Below are positions 48,216 through 63,200 of a stretch of DNA of 64,000 nt, one piece after another. The notes beneath the pieces were generated by a model that was not told the DNA's origin, made no database searches, and was given only the letters and a program-made list of their open reading frames with translations. How positions within the stretch are numbered: position 1 is the first letter of the stretch; each line of letters opens with the position of its first letter. The position numbers were made by a program, and so were the translations under genes. The DNA comes from Apostichopus japonicus (Eukaryota; Echinodermata; Holothuroidea; Aspidochirotida; Stichopodidae), in the NCBI RefSeq assembly GCF_037975245.1, contig NC_092583.1, positions 2,847,264 through 2,911,263 on the forward strand. The letters run 5' to 3'.

Positions 48216-51200
48216 GTAAGTGATGAACTAGGTAATCTTTTGGTTTAAGTTGGAGAAAAACCCTCAAAGGATCCTTGCAACAAGAGAGTTCTCTGCACAG
48301 AATGTGGCTAAATTCGAAAAATAATAAGCAAATTGTGCATGGTAATATTGAGGTCTTTATTGAGGCATTTAAGTCTGAAGTTTGGACAGATTTGATTTTT
48401 TTTTCTTTCTAAGCCACAAAACTCAAGTTGCATTTGGTGACACATTAACAAAGATGTCACTGTCATGGATTTTGGCACTTTTTGTGTTGTATGAGAATGC
48501 TTGCATATAGATGACATTTACTAAAGATGGAGTATTCCACACCCACATAGGCCACAACTAATAAAACCATACAGACTACTTCCAGTGAAGATAAGCAGAC
48601 TCCTTCTATGAGAGGCATGCTGGGAAAAAGTGGGTGAACAATCCTGAAACTTCTGAAGAAAATATATCATTAGAAGACATTCCATTGGGTCTCAAGTTTG
48701 CTTCTTTAGTATCAATCAATCGGAGCGAAAGATTTCAGTCTTTTCCCGGGAAAATGCAAAACAAGATAGGACTCACAATCTTTCACTAATCAGGATATGT
48801 GGATCCTTTAGGCTTAAAGGCATCCAAGACTCGCCCCAACCCTGTGCGGCCATCTGAAAAAGTTAACTTTCTGTTGCTTGCAAGTGACGTATTGTTCGTG
48901 TCGCTACAAAATGCAGACAGTAATGAAACGTGATACCTTGTTATCTTTTATCTAGACCTGAGATGTCCATCGCTGCTATGTACATTGTGTTGTGGGTATT
49001 GACCTTAGCTGTATGTATTGACTGTACACTGTGTCTAATTACCGACGGTAGCAAGTTGTGTGTGTATATTCTGGGATCGATGGTGGTGTCTAACACTTCT
49101 GTTACACCTCATTCAAAACTAGGTCAGATTAGGGGCATTAGACGTTTCTTTGTTTGCGAGTCTTCACACCCTTTAAACACCATAACAGCTTACCTTACCT
49201 GGGTATTGAGTGAGATTTTGATTCTGTCTGGCCCTTTGCTCCAACCAACGATTTTTCTTCTCTGGCCCTCGTAGAAAATTGATTGCAAACCTCCGCAAAG
49301 CATGATAATGTTAATTCAAGATAATTACAGTGTTTCACTTTGATTTAATATCAGTCTATAGATCTGTTCCTGAAACCTCAAACTTGAGTGATACTTTCCT
49401 ACTTCCTACTATTTGGTTTCATTTTGTTTTGTAGCTCTCCCAACTCTAGGTTTTTCTCCACTCTCTATCCGGAGCCCATCGTTCTGAGTGCTGGAACAAG
49501 TTTCAAATTACCAGTGACTTTCAGACCGCTGGAGAAGAATATTTACGAAGACAGTATAGAATTCTATACACAGGTTGGTAAAAAGATTTGTGCCGGGATT
49601 GCCTAAGGCATTTATGCATCGAAAATAATGTACGTTTTCACTGAAATCCTTACTATGTAAAAGTATGCACTCGAAACCAACAATTGCTTTTGCAACCTTT
49701 GAAATTTACAAACCGGCCCATCCAAGAAGGTATACCAATATATTGAATATAACTTGTTTGAACTTCATTTTCAGTAACTTTCAAACAGATTTACCTCTAA
49801 AAATATCTTGATACATAATTGTGCGTTTCTCACATATATTTCCTTCGCATGCACATGAGATAGAGATCTTTCCCTGAGAAGTGATATTTCCACTGCAGTT
49901 TGAAAGTCAGTGGGATACCTCAAAACAGAGATATTTCACTCTAATAATAACAGAATACCATTTAAATCAAAACATTAAAGACTTCTGTTTTAACTTAACC
50001 CATAAGCAGTATTATGATGGAGGTTTTTTAAATCTATGTTCAACATCTTTGAACAATAGCAATGAAAGAGTCCACTTTTGTATTTTATAAGCACGGTGTT
50101 GTGTATACATGATACTTAAGCACACTGTTTAATATACACTCTACCTGTTGTGTATGTCATTTCCATTCAGGACGGCTCCTTCAATGTTCCCATCGTGGCA
50201 GTGCTGCCGAGATACGTGTTATCTTTACCAGAACATCTGAATTTTGGGATGTGCGCTTCACAGTACCATGTGGATAGGACATTTGAACTCAAGAATGTTA
50301 GGTGAGTATTTTGTTTCTTTTATTTCTGCCATTACATCACAATGATGTACATTGTTAATACATAGTTATATCAATGAGGCAGTGGGACCAGAAGTAAGAT
50401 AAATTCTTGACTCTGGTCCCTTTCAAAGTGAAACAAGAAAATTTAAATGTTATATTGAGAAAAAGAAGAAAAGTGTTTGTAATGTCAGTCATAATGGAGT
50501 CATCAACATGCTGTACCATTTGGACTATTTGTTAACAATTATCGAGAAAGTGCACATGTTCAGTTCTTCTACGCATTCGTCTAGTCCTGCAAGGCCCAGG
50601 TGCCACTTTTCTGCTTTGGAGCACGATTTCCTTTGTCATGCTGCGTTTGTTTAATGTCAACATGGTTGTAACCAGTCATTTCGCCATATGTTATATCTGA
50701 TTTCAAGAATCCATGCTAGTGATGATACGTTTGTCTTGACCAGATGTAAATGGTGTGTCTTTGGTTGGAAAGCCAGAAAATTTAGTCTTACTTTGTGAGG
50801 ACTACACAGTTAACCGTGAAAGTTCATAACCATTTGAAGTGAAAATAGATTAATATGAACACAATAGTTGTATACAGTGGCGGTTTTCAGCCTTATATGT
50901 CAGTCAGTCTGTTTGTGTCTGTTTGTTTCTTAAACTATATACCAATTCAGTTTCCATGGGTGTAACACTAGGCTATGTTAGGTTGTGATTGTAATGCCAT
51001 CAAACTATATACCAATTGAGTTTTCATTGGTGTAACACTAGGCTATGTTAGGTTGTGATTGTAATACCATCAAGGTCATTAAGAACACTTTGTTGCTGTT
51101 AAACAAAAATTTGACAAAGTTTGTATTTCGCTGGAATATATCAGAATTTGCATAGTATTGGAACTCAGGAATGACTGATTTATGACACCTGGTGAATTAA

Positions 51201-54200
51201 GTTTTGTAAAGCAGTCAAATCAAGCATTCCTTTGACTGTAATATTCCTATTACTTTAGCTACTGGGGAGCTGGTGGCAGAAAACAATAGTGGCTCTTGTC
51301 ATCTAAGGATTTGTAGGTTGGAGTCCTGGCCAGTTGTGTCCTTGGGCAAGGCACTTTACCTCCATTGTCTCTCTTCAACTAGGTGTATAAATGGGGACTT
51401 GTGAGATAAATTGTCAGTTGGGCACTGTTTAGCTTCTGCCCTGTAGAGGGATTGTCTCTGTGTTTGACAGGTTATTCGTTGACCAGGGTAATATTGTGAT
51501 GGCGCCTTGAGCTCTGTTTTCAATATAATTATTAATTAATTAAGGTAGGTTGAGAAAGAAATATTATACAAGGAGAAGAAGTAAGTCAATTTTTCTTTTC
51601 CTTCTGTGTTTATCGCATGGAAACGAACATGTATATTATCGATGTCATTTAACAATCCATTAGCAACTTTTTGTGCCAAGCATTTCACTTGGTTGGTCTT
51701 TTTTTTTGCTTTTCTTTAAAGTGAGCTCAAGACTGAATTCCAGTGGCTTGTTGGGTTGCCTTTTACCCTGGAACCATCAAGTGGATGCCTGGAACCCAAA
51801 TCAAAGTGCACCATCATCGCTACTTTCAGGCCCACCGCATCCCTGGTGTATGAGACTGTGGCAGAATGTTTATTTGGAGACAAATTAGCATGCAAAAAAA
51901 CACTTAACCTTGAAGGCATAGGTAAGACACCTTCATAAAGATTGCCTTTTGCCTCTTGAGATGAGAGAGAAATAGGGGAAAGGGGGGTATGGAGGGAGGA
52001 GGAGGAGGGTGATGTTAGCATTTGCAGTATAGCTAGTTTTTGTGATATTTTCAGTTTAATATAAATTGTAAACTTTTTTGCTTTTTGAATTACTTTAAAT
52101 ATTGCTCAATTTAAATTCACTGTGAAGTGGAATATAATTAACAAAGGTAACATTAATTTGACATGATGTACATGACAAGTTTCTAGTAATGTTGTTAATC
52201 TACCAACAAGCTTTTCTGAAAGCCACCAGTTAACATGGTGGTGGTGGAGGGGGGAGGCTGGGGTGTCGGGGGGGAGGGGTTGGTTGGACTTGTTCTGTAG
52301 CAAACAGTATAAGTGATTATGACATGTCAGAGTTGAAATAACATATATATGAACATACATCTGGACATGTAAAATATATGAACATATAACATAAACATAT
52401 CTGAACATATGTAAAATATATGAACATACAACATAAACATATCAGAACATATGTAAGCATATATAACATATCAAATAGTATATCAGAAACAATGGTAACA
52501 TCTTTCGAAACTTGTCTTCTAGCTTAATCTGGGGGGGGGGGAGTTGGAGGGGGATGATTTATATTCTGTGTTAGGTATTTTCCTTTCTTTTTGTTTTACC
52601 TATAATTTCAAGAAATTTATACAACCTGCTATTTCTAATCTCTTTCAGGAAAGTTTCCACATTTGCTCGTTAGTCCCGACGGCAAGATTCCCAACGCATC
52701 GGACAGTCTAGGACTCGAAAGCATCATTTCATTCGGAGAAGTTGCAATCGGTGCAACAGGGAGTAGATGCATCGAACTTCATAATTTGTCGCCTGTAAGT
52801 TTACAATTATGAAACTGTTCAACATGGAAATTGAGTAAAAGTTTTACAATGGGCATATCCTTTTTGTAGAAATAAGCAAACCAGGCAGGTAGTCACCTCT
52901 GAATAAAGATTGCATTTCAGCACTGTGTTTCAGAGCATTTGTGAAACAGTAAAATGATATTGCAACGATATGACTGTATAAAACATCAAGATATACAAAG
53001 GGTGAAAAAAGTAGTTTTAATTTTACTTAAATCTTTATTAAATTGAGAGTTTAACTGGACGGTATGTATATTATGAGTTTAAACATGAAAGACTTGAAAG
53101 CCGGTGTTTCCCAAAGACCCTCGGAAGTCAGAAATTGAAGACAACGGACAATAAACAAGTACATGTGAAAAAAATGCATGAAACAGAATACAACCAACTC
53201 TTAAACTAACAGTTAACCATGAAATATGATAAAAGCTGAAAACTATACTCAACTATATTTATCATTTTTTCCGGTATTTTGAATTTAGCAGTGTCAAAAT
53301 GTCTGACAAAGTACTACTGTGATTTGTACAATATTGCTCTGCTATGAGATCCCACAAGTAGCTTGCGATAACTATTATTTTTTTCATTAGTCTAGCGATT
53401 TGTGTAAGGGTGAGAGTTTCTATGTACAAGAATATCCATCTTCATAATTTAGTTCAGTATTTTTTTTGGTTACATTTAATATTTGGACCTATCTTTTGAT
53501 TTTAAGGTAAATGCACCTTTTACCATCAAACATCCTTCAGCCAAGATTCGAATGGATACCGTCTTCCAGTGCACTGAACAGGATGGCATAGCACCAGCTC
53601 AGAGTATCTGTAAGATACCGGTAAGAATACAAGACTCCTCCTCGATACATTTGTTAAAGGCATTGAAGACTCGCCCCAAACCGCGTGCCGCGCTCTGAAA
53701 AAGTTAACTTTCCGTTGCTTGCAAATGACGTTTTCTTGTCGCTACAAAATGCAGACAGCAATGAAACGTGATACCTTGTTATCTTTTATCTATACCTGAG
53801 ATGTCCATCGCTGAAATGTACACTGTGTTGTGGGTATTGACCGTAGCTGTATGTATTGACTGTACACTAGTGTCTAATTACCGACGGTAGCAAGCTGTGT
53901 GTGTATTTCCTGGGATCGATGGTGGTGTCTAACACTTCTGTTACACCTCATTCGAAACTAAGTCAGATTACCAGCATGAGACATTTCTTTGTGGGCGAGT
54001 CTTCACACCTTTAATCTTTCATACTGTAATACCCATGCCAAGTTCAGAGCAAGTCGACGCCATGTAAATCAAAAACATAAAATGTCACATCTGTAATGTT
54101 TCATTTGTTTGGGAAAGCCTATTAAGTGACACTACTTGAAATTAAAATAAAGTTTAGAAAGTCAATGAATAGACAAGCTCCTTCGAAATAGTTTGATGAT

Positions 54201-57200
54201 TCTAAAAATTTGAATTTATAAAAATAAATGTCATAATGATAATTAACATTTCATAAGTTTAGCAGATTTATTTTAGCTTGTGGCTGTTGATTGAAAATAA
54301 GGAAAGAACCTGTCAAAAATTTGGAAATGTTTTCTTTCTAGATGGTTTTTCATTTTTTTTCTTTACTTTTCGTGTCCCTTCCTTTACGTGATGTGTACAG
54401 TACATGGGATGGATGTGATGGGTACATGTTTTAATTGTTTTCCTTTCATTCATTCGTAACTAAGGTAACCTTTACTCCCAACAATGTCTTGGAGGAGAGT
54501 GTCGATTACTTGGAAGTTCATGCCATCAGCAGCGTTAGCAAGATGACTGTAAAACTGACCGGAAAATGCAAAGGTAAGAACCATGTACCCATTATTGTCT
54601 AAAGCTTTAAAAGCTTTTAAAGCTCATGACCAGAATTACTTACATGTATTACTTTTAGCAACCGAACAGCCTGAAGCTTATCTGAGATGAAAACACATTT
54701 TATTTCTCACTTCTTATGCAAAGACACACCAAATGTTATTTAAGGCTAGAGGTGTCACACAGGGGTGTCACATGGGTGTCACTTTAGAAAATGGAAGCAG
54801 AGAGCAAAAAAAATTGCAATGGGTTGAACCTGTACAGGTAAAGACAGAACTGAAACTCATTACATGGGTCACCACTTCCACAGATGTTTTCTTGGTATAT
54901 CTCTTCTGAAAGACAAAAAAAAAACCAACAGTCCCACATTAGCTCTGTCCAAAGGGGTCACCATTAACAGACAGACAGATTAAAATAACTTCTTATGCAA
55001 ATGTGTGCCTTTTTCACTCATAGCTGATTAAAAATAGGCCAAAACTCATTTTAAATAATTTAAAAGACTAAACCTAGACCTCTTACATTCATATTCATGT
55101 TCTATCAATTTTCCTCTTATTTTCATTTATTTATTTACTAGCTTTCATTCCCCCCCCCCCCCCCTCTTTTCCTTGTAGATTCCTGTCTAAATATCTTTTC
55201 ATCGTATCATATATTTATATAGGTTTTATTTTAATTATTATTATTATTGATTGATTAATTTCTCATTAATGACTCTAAGCTTTTCTCTTCTGTTTAGTAT
55301 ACTATGTACTTCTGTATTCCCACAAAAGTTTGAAGTAGTACTGAAACTTTGATATTTTACACAAAATTCCAATTTGATTTCTTTCTATCTAATAAGTGAC
55401 AACACTGTTTTTTTAAATTATTAATAAAAATTAGACAGTCAAAAAATGTTTTGCTCTTTTTTTCCAATGGCTTAAATTTCCCAAATTCATTTGCTTATAA
55501 GTAAATAGACCTTCTTCAAGTCATTTTTAATCTGCTATATCATTTAGATTTTAATTTTGGCAAAAGTGAGCTAAAAATATCTTCCATATTATAATCTGAA
55601 TTTCTAAAACATGTTTTTTTTTTCAAGGTTAACACAAGTCTTTCACTGAATTTCCCAAATGAAATGTTTATGTAGATCAATTTAAAGTTTCACAGGAAGT
55701 TCTCATCCCACATTTTTCATTATGCATGTTTTAAACACCTGGTAGCATTCAGCAAACATATGAAGGCCCTTAGGCTTCTTACAATTTTTTCAAATATTGT
55801 TATATAGTAATATCTTTATTAGTTCTTGCCAAGGACCAATATGTAAACTCATTTTCTGGGTCAGCTTGCTCAATTGAAATGATTAAGAACTATGAAAACC
55901 AAAGAAGTTTTTCCCCTGAGCAGGATATGCCGCTGTAGGGGAGAATGATTATCAAAATAAAGTTGTGTTTAGTAATTTTGGAGAAGAAAGATAGAGTAAG
56001 AAATGAGATTTTATTGGTATATTTATTTATTTACTTCTCAGGAGTTTTAAAGTAACCTTTTCCTTTTGATTTTTGTCTGTTATTGCCCGATGCATTTTAC
56101 AAATATCCCCAGATTTGAAAAAAGAAATAATATCTCTCTGATACAAAATGCTAATACAAATACAATACAAATACAAAATGCTTAATGTAGTTTGGGACCT
56201 AAAGATGCAGACAATTCTCTCCAATTTTGCTAAGCAATCAACTTAAGCCAAATAGAAACTCTTTAAGAAGTGAGGAATCATCCCAACTTTCCTTTAAATG
56301 ATCACTAATTAGCGAACAATTCAACACTCCAGTTAATCGTGACAAACTTGTATTCCAGATAGTTCTTGTACTGAGTTATTGTTATGTACTAACGCAAGTG
56401 AATTCTGCCTTGATAATATATATGAGAATTGACTGCAGTGTCACCATCTCCCACCCAACCCCCATTCCTTTAGTGAGATTATAATTTGATGAATATTTGC
56501 AGATTCAAAACAAAAGCAAAAGTGCTAGATAAGACCCAAACTAAGTTTTTCGTTGAGTGGAAATGTCTCAGCAAAAACATACAAAGTAATAGATTAGAAT
56601 CGTAAACAAAGTCAGTGGGTTTCATTCTTTGGGTGTATCCACCACACATTGTAAGAAACAGTGCAGTGTTTTAAAGTAAGTAAATGCCTTACATTGAATT
56701 CCTGAATTATTTATTAGGCCTATATTTATTAAACCTATTTATTTTATAATATTTTTTATTTAATATTTAGTATTATTCCTTAGGCCTATAGAAAAGCTCC
56801 TCAGTTTCATAAAAGTCTTTTGTATTTGAGTTTGTCTTAAAATTAAACATTTCAATTTGTATGTTTTTCCCTAAGTTTTTTTTTTTTTTTTAATTTTGTT
56901 AAACTTTTGTCTTCATCAGGACCTAAAGTGTCCCTTGGTAACCGTGTCCTTGACTTTGGACGTATTAACTCTGGGGATACGTCTACTTGCCCCTTGAAGA
57001 TAATTAACAATTCGGATGTCGCCGCAGCTTTCCAGGTATGTCACTGTTTGACCTCTGACCTTTGCGTGTTATTAAATTTATATTTTTATATATACATTAA
57101 GTGGAGGCTTACAAGGATATAAAAAAACATTAAAAACGTTTTTTTTTTCTTTTCTTTTTTTCTGGTTTGATAATTTAAATAACTGTTGAGAAGTTAATGG

Positions 57201-60200
57201 ATATATGTGGTTTTATAACTTTTTATATATGTATATATATATATGTAAATGTATGGATCACGATAATAGATGGTGTTGTCTACAGTGTCAGACAGACTGT
57301 TGCAATACCAACTTAAGGTTCTACGTCACTGCACTCAGTAAATATTTGTTTTAGTGTCTGCCTAAAGCCATTCATTTGTTTCGTTTGTTCAGAGTGCACA
57401 GGCCTGGCTTCAGTAGAATATAATACTTTTCGGCTGTACACAATTTGCGTTTTTTTGTTGTGGGGTTGTTGAACTGGCTTTTGTGATAATCCTCCACTTG
57501 ATGTTGTAGTCTGTATTGTCATTCTTCAATTCCCAGATGTGTTTGCTATATGTAAATATACATATATATGATTTAATGTGAGAGATTATAAGAATATTAT
57601 GTTTTAAAGCACCTTGATTTCATGATTTGATAATTGCTGATGAGTTTATGGTATGATTTTGGTGTTTTCTGCTCACATCAGTTAATAATTTTGTATCAAT
57701 TAGGATATTTCAATTAATTCCTGTTCCTTCTTTTCTTTCCGCCCTTCAGTTCATGACTGACGGCAGTGAGAGCGTTTTCAAGTTCGGCGTCGATTTAGAC
57801 GTTATTCAGCCAAACACCACCCAGACAGTCATTATCCACTTTAAACCCATTCATCCCATCAACTACTTCAGACGAGTAGCATGTCTTGTCCAAAACCAGG
57901 TATTTGTCCAACAAATCGTTAAGGATTTATCCAACTTAAACTGTTGTTCACCAAAGATTTATGTCACCAAAAGTTCATATTAGGTAAACGGTACAACGTT
58001 ACATTATGTTACTATAATATCTTATCCGTCGACGTAAACCAAGGCATAGGCATTCCTTGTATTTGTGAAATTAAAAACTAAAAAATTTGATGTGACTGTC
58101 TCATAGGCCTTATACAATGAACTCACAAAAATAGAATATTGTGAATACTTTAAATATTACTGTATTGAGGCCTATTTGTTTTTTAATGTATTTCTGGCTA
58201 TGTTTATTAGTTAGTAAAAGGAAATTTTGTGACCAAATGTTTTCTGTTTGAAATTGTTGACTATAGCTACCAAGGTTGTCTGGGCATGTTTATATACCAT
58301 ATAGATTATTTAGGATTGAACCATAGTACTATAGTTGAGTAGGGGCCAGTGGGGGGGGGGGGAGGGATTCATAATTAATCCACATTCTATAAATGCAGTT
58401 AACTGTAACAGGTGATGGATAAAGAAAAAAAAAATAGTTTTAGCAAAAAAATGATAAGATGGCTGCCCATAATGATTTACTATTTAGATTTATAATATTG
58501 GTATTATACTTTTGTTGTTATTTTCAAAGGATCCGTTGTTTGTAGATTTGATTGGAACTTGCCACACAGAGTTGGCTAAGCCAGCTATTTTACAACCAAA
58601 GCATCTGGATAAATACAGAATCCATGAAGCCAGGGGATTTTCAGTGTTTCCTCCTGAGGTGAGTGGACAGTTACATTATTAAGTTGGTGGATGTACCATA
58701 GGTGTACTGTTGAAATATTATTCCTTAAAAGTACCTTTTTTTTAGCATTTGTCTTTTGTATATGAACTAGCTTCTATTCTTCAACTCCCCAGTAATCATT
58801 TCATAAAGAAAGACAGAAATTGAATTATTCTTTGGAAGCTTTTATCTGGGAGGGTATGACATATTGATAGCCCCTAGGTACATCTGTTGTAATAATGTTT
58901 CTTGGCATAGGGTAAGTGTAATGTTTGCTTTGAAATTTCAGCAGACTATTGTAATATGTGGTATGTTTCTTGGTGGTATGTGGTATGTTTCTGACATGAA
59001 ATGCAAGGAGCTAATTCCAGCACACAATTTTTTCTCAGGTCTTCTTTATAATGTGAGGTGTTGCATTCTACATATAACCTTTACTCTTAATGGTTTGTAC
59101 CATTTAAAGGTTTTAAGTGGTTTTTATCCCCTTCTTTTTGCTTTTTTTCCCTCAGCAATTGAATGAGATGTTAAAGGAAGGAAAGTTACAACAAGACCCC
59201 AAGGGGGCACTGATGCACCCACAAGCAGAGAGTTTGGAGGAATATTTACTACCTCCAGAACCACTGCCTCCCATGAAGGAGTTCTTCTCAAATCCCTTCT
59301 CAAAGACAAGTGATGTAAACATGAATTGTTCTACTTTTGATCAAATTTTAGTAGTTAATTTAAAAGTTACATAATCAGTTTCAAGTCTTTTATTCAAATT
59401 TTAACTTTTTGAAAAAGATTGCATGAACACAAGAACAAATATTATAAGATTAATATGATGTTTAATATTTAGTTCCATGAAGATGAAGATTTGATTATGT
59501 TACAGAATATTATTTTGTTATGTTTGTTATTTTTTGTTATGTTGGTTTCCATCTCCTCTTGGTATAGCTTCCTCTCCACGTGAGCATGGACGTCGAGGAA
59601 GTCGATTTCGGATGCTGTGTGAATCTCCAACACGTCGAACAGAGGACGATCAACGTCACCAACCACACCAAAGGTAAAATCACTGTGGTCTGGATGGGCG
59701 AATCCGATCACATCTTCTCGGTCACTCCAACGTCCAGCGATGTTCCTCCATTGAAGATGACCTCATTCCGGGTGTCCTTCAAGCCTGTGAGTTGTCACTG
59801 AATTTAAAAAAGGTTCTCTGATAAGGTCCAGCTCTGCTAATAGTTACAGTTGTGTTTTGACTGCGAAATTTGGTGGGGGGGGGGGTGGGGGTCTTCAGTG
59901 AGATATGATCTTGTGTAATTACAGGCCTGACAAATGGTAAGGAATAATAATCGCAAGGTCAGGGTATCTAGACCAGTATTTTTAAAATCTTATGAAACTT
60001 TGAATTTGCTGAAACATGAAGCAAATACGGATGATTTTCAAATGACAGAAATAAAATTTCTTTATCTAGAAATACTTCAGTCATTCAGATTTTACAGAAT
60101 TATAGCCAGACCAAGGGGTTCATGCATCTAACTATAAATTATTGTGTTCTTACTGTTTTACTTACTAAATATTCATAATGTGCATAATTTTTACATACCT

Positions 60201-63200
60201 GCGATAAGTTTTCTAGGTGTGGGGGGAATAGGGGGTGGGGGTTAAGAAACAAAATCATTTTACATGTTATCTACATAGTAAATTCTCCTGTTTGATTCCA
60301 TTTTAATGTCCATATTTATTGTCATATTTTCAGGATGCTCCAAATCAGTTTTATGGCTCTGAATTAGAAGGATATGCATTCTACAAGGTAAAAATATTTT
60401 CTTTCATTCCTTGACGACTTTCCCAGTCGAGAAAGTTATGTTCTGTTTAATGTATCATTGCTCGCCGGTAGATGGGTAACCTTATAGAGACAAATCAAAC
60501 CATCAGCATTGGTCCTTGTGACAGAGATACCTGTCTCGAACAACTGACCAGACCCTCCTCACCCCTCCCTCCAAAGCTTGGAGACACCCGCTCATCAGCA
60601 GTGGTCCATGTGATAGAGATACCTGTGACAGAACTAACCCCCCCCACCCCAACATACCCTTCACCCCACTGTCCACCCCACCACCCTCCATAATATAGGA
60701 TAGCTGTTTTGCATTCATGGATTTTGAAGTGAACTTATCTGTTTCATGTTGTTTTGAGGTATTATGCAAACATTTAAGAAACAAACACACTGTGTACCAA
60801 AGATCATGAAGTTAGCAGAATTTTTTGCAGAAAAATTCCTTTTAATCAAATGAAATATCCATTATGTATGATATAAGATATTTAATATAACTCATTTCGA
60901 TGGAGATGACATCACAGCCAGTCTTTCATGTTCTTACCATCTTTGACCCTTTCTTTTTTGTTTTTTTGTAGAGTATGAGGGATTATCGTCTTGTACAAGA
61001 TGAGACGTTTGCCCCTCCCTGGTGTCTTACGGTGTCAGCAGTGGGAAGCACATTCCAGCCTGGTCATGAGACGTTCCTGCCGGGATACACTATGGATAAC
61101 ACTAGACTGGTAAAATAGTGTGAAATTAATTAAATGCTAAAAGCTTGGTGTTGTTCTCTAGAGGGGTGTGTTATACTGATATCATTATTTCATTAGTGTA
61201 TGTATGTTTGTAGGCTGGTGATGATTAATTATTAATATATTATTGAATATTTGAGATAATTTTATTTTTTTATTTTTTATAAAGCTTCACATCAATCATT
61301 TGAATGGAAAGTATTTTACTTCATGGAAATATTTTATTTTGTGGAAATATTTGTCTAAACTTCCTTCTGTAAGTAATAATTTGACAGAATTATTCCTGCA
61401 CTGGAACCCCTTTTTAATCTTGGATATGGATTTATTAGTCATATCTTGATAATTATACCCAAGTTTTGCTTATAATGACAATTTTGGCATCAGTGGTAGT
61501 AGCGGCATCTTTGTCGACAAAGAAAGATTGTCACAATTTTAATTTCAACCCTGTGACATTTCATTTAAGAAAAGAATGGGGAAAAATAATCATTTCTAAT
61601 GAGTTGATCAGCAATAATAAGTTAGGAACCATTATGTATTGATTTCAGGTTAATCATCATTTCCTAACACAACTGTTTTCGGATTGACATTCTCACATCA
61701 CTCTTTCCTTTCCTTGGTGAAGGTGTTTCCAGCAGTAGATGTTGGGGATTCCATCTATAAGACGCTACTTTTAAACAAAACTGGTGACACCCCCATACAT
61801 TACAGGGTACCAGATGATCCCAATAAGTATGTCATTATTTATCCCATCATTTTCTACGTTATATTCCTTATGTTTGTATTAAAAACCATTTCCATTAATT
61901 ATAGCTAGCGTAATTATAGCTAGCATTTACAGTTTATTATAAAATGATATCCTTGGCATCTCTGTCTAGGGTTGCAATACTTTAATATTCAAGCAGGTTT
62001 GACCATAGAGAGTTGGATATATATAAACCTACAATATTTACTGTGCTGCCAATGGAGAGCCATCCATCCACCTTTAGCAAAACCGAGCAAGAATTCTCAT
62101 GGATTGCATGCATGTGCTGGAATACCTATAACCTAACTTTTATTAACCTTTGGTGTCAATTATTTTTACCCAAAAATACCCAAAACAATAAATAGTCAGA
62201 AGTTTTCTTAGAAACCTCAGAAGAATTTGTTTTTCCAGGTAGTTATCTCCTTTTAAAAGAAAACAAGTCTCATAAAAATTAAAAAACTGTTTTTGAGCAT
62301 AAATTTATGCACAGTGGCAACATGCATGTTTACGTATTTGATATAAACGACCAATTCTGTTCCTTTCAGATTGTAAGTGAACGCAATACAGGTTTTAAAA
62401 ACCGATATCCCAAACAGCACTCGATGATTATTTCGTGGAAAATATTTCTCATCTTTTCCGACATTTTTTTTTCCAGAATTTTCCAAGTAAAACCCAGGTT
62501 GGGACTTATCCAGGCCAAACATCAGTTATTTGCAGTGAGGAAGTCGCCACGGGAGTTGAATACCAAACTCAATCACAGTTTCAGATGGTTATTGAACGAA
62601 TCAGAGAAGCACACCTTGGATATTCTGGTCCAAGGCTCCTCAGAGCAACCAGCTGTCCTCTTAGATTCTCAGGTCAGCCACTGTCCTTTGTTCCTATTTT
62701 TCCTTTCTTCTCCGCGATTCATAAAGCTAAGAAACCATATTGTTTTTATTTAATGCAAAGTTTGAGTGGGGGTATAAGAAACTCAACTTTATGTGAAGTA
62801 GCACAAAAATGTATTGACAAAAGCCATGTAAATCATATTATGTAGACTCAATCAAGCCCTGCAGAAAGCCCAGTGTGTTGTTTATCATTACAAAGGGTTC
62901 CCCCCCCCACCTACCCCCAAAAATATGCCTAGTACATGTATTGTCCATTAGCCAGTATATCTTCCCCTGTGAGTGAACCAGTGCCCTGAACATATGTTTT
63001 TGCACATCTCCACTCCCTGTTGTGGCTAGATACAACTATTGATATGGAAGCTCAAACAGTTTCTTTGAATTGGTAGGCTTATTCAAAACCAGCTGCCAAA
63101 AGATATAGTGCAGATAAAATATAAGCATTCCAGACTATGGTGTTACTCTTCAATATGTATGCATTGTATGTATTGTTAGATCCTCCTGCAAGCAGGAACT

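Larger units (their letters stand above)
50302..51721 (+). other. CFAP65 intron 3
   Basis: GT-AG intron with a 70-bp tandem duplication and a SINE-like sequence listed separately. Confidence 0.8.

Noticed and set aside
48930-49274. 114-codon ORF with hydrophobic segments
   Set aside because: Lies mostly in MITE copy B; the homologous part of copy C has a different, broken frame.
62435-62845. 136-codon ORF overlapping CFAP65 exon 16
   Set aside because: A different frame of the true exon; only the frame giving VKPRLGLIQAKHQ joins exons 15 and 17 in phase.
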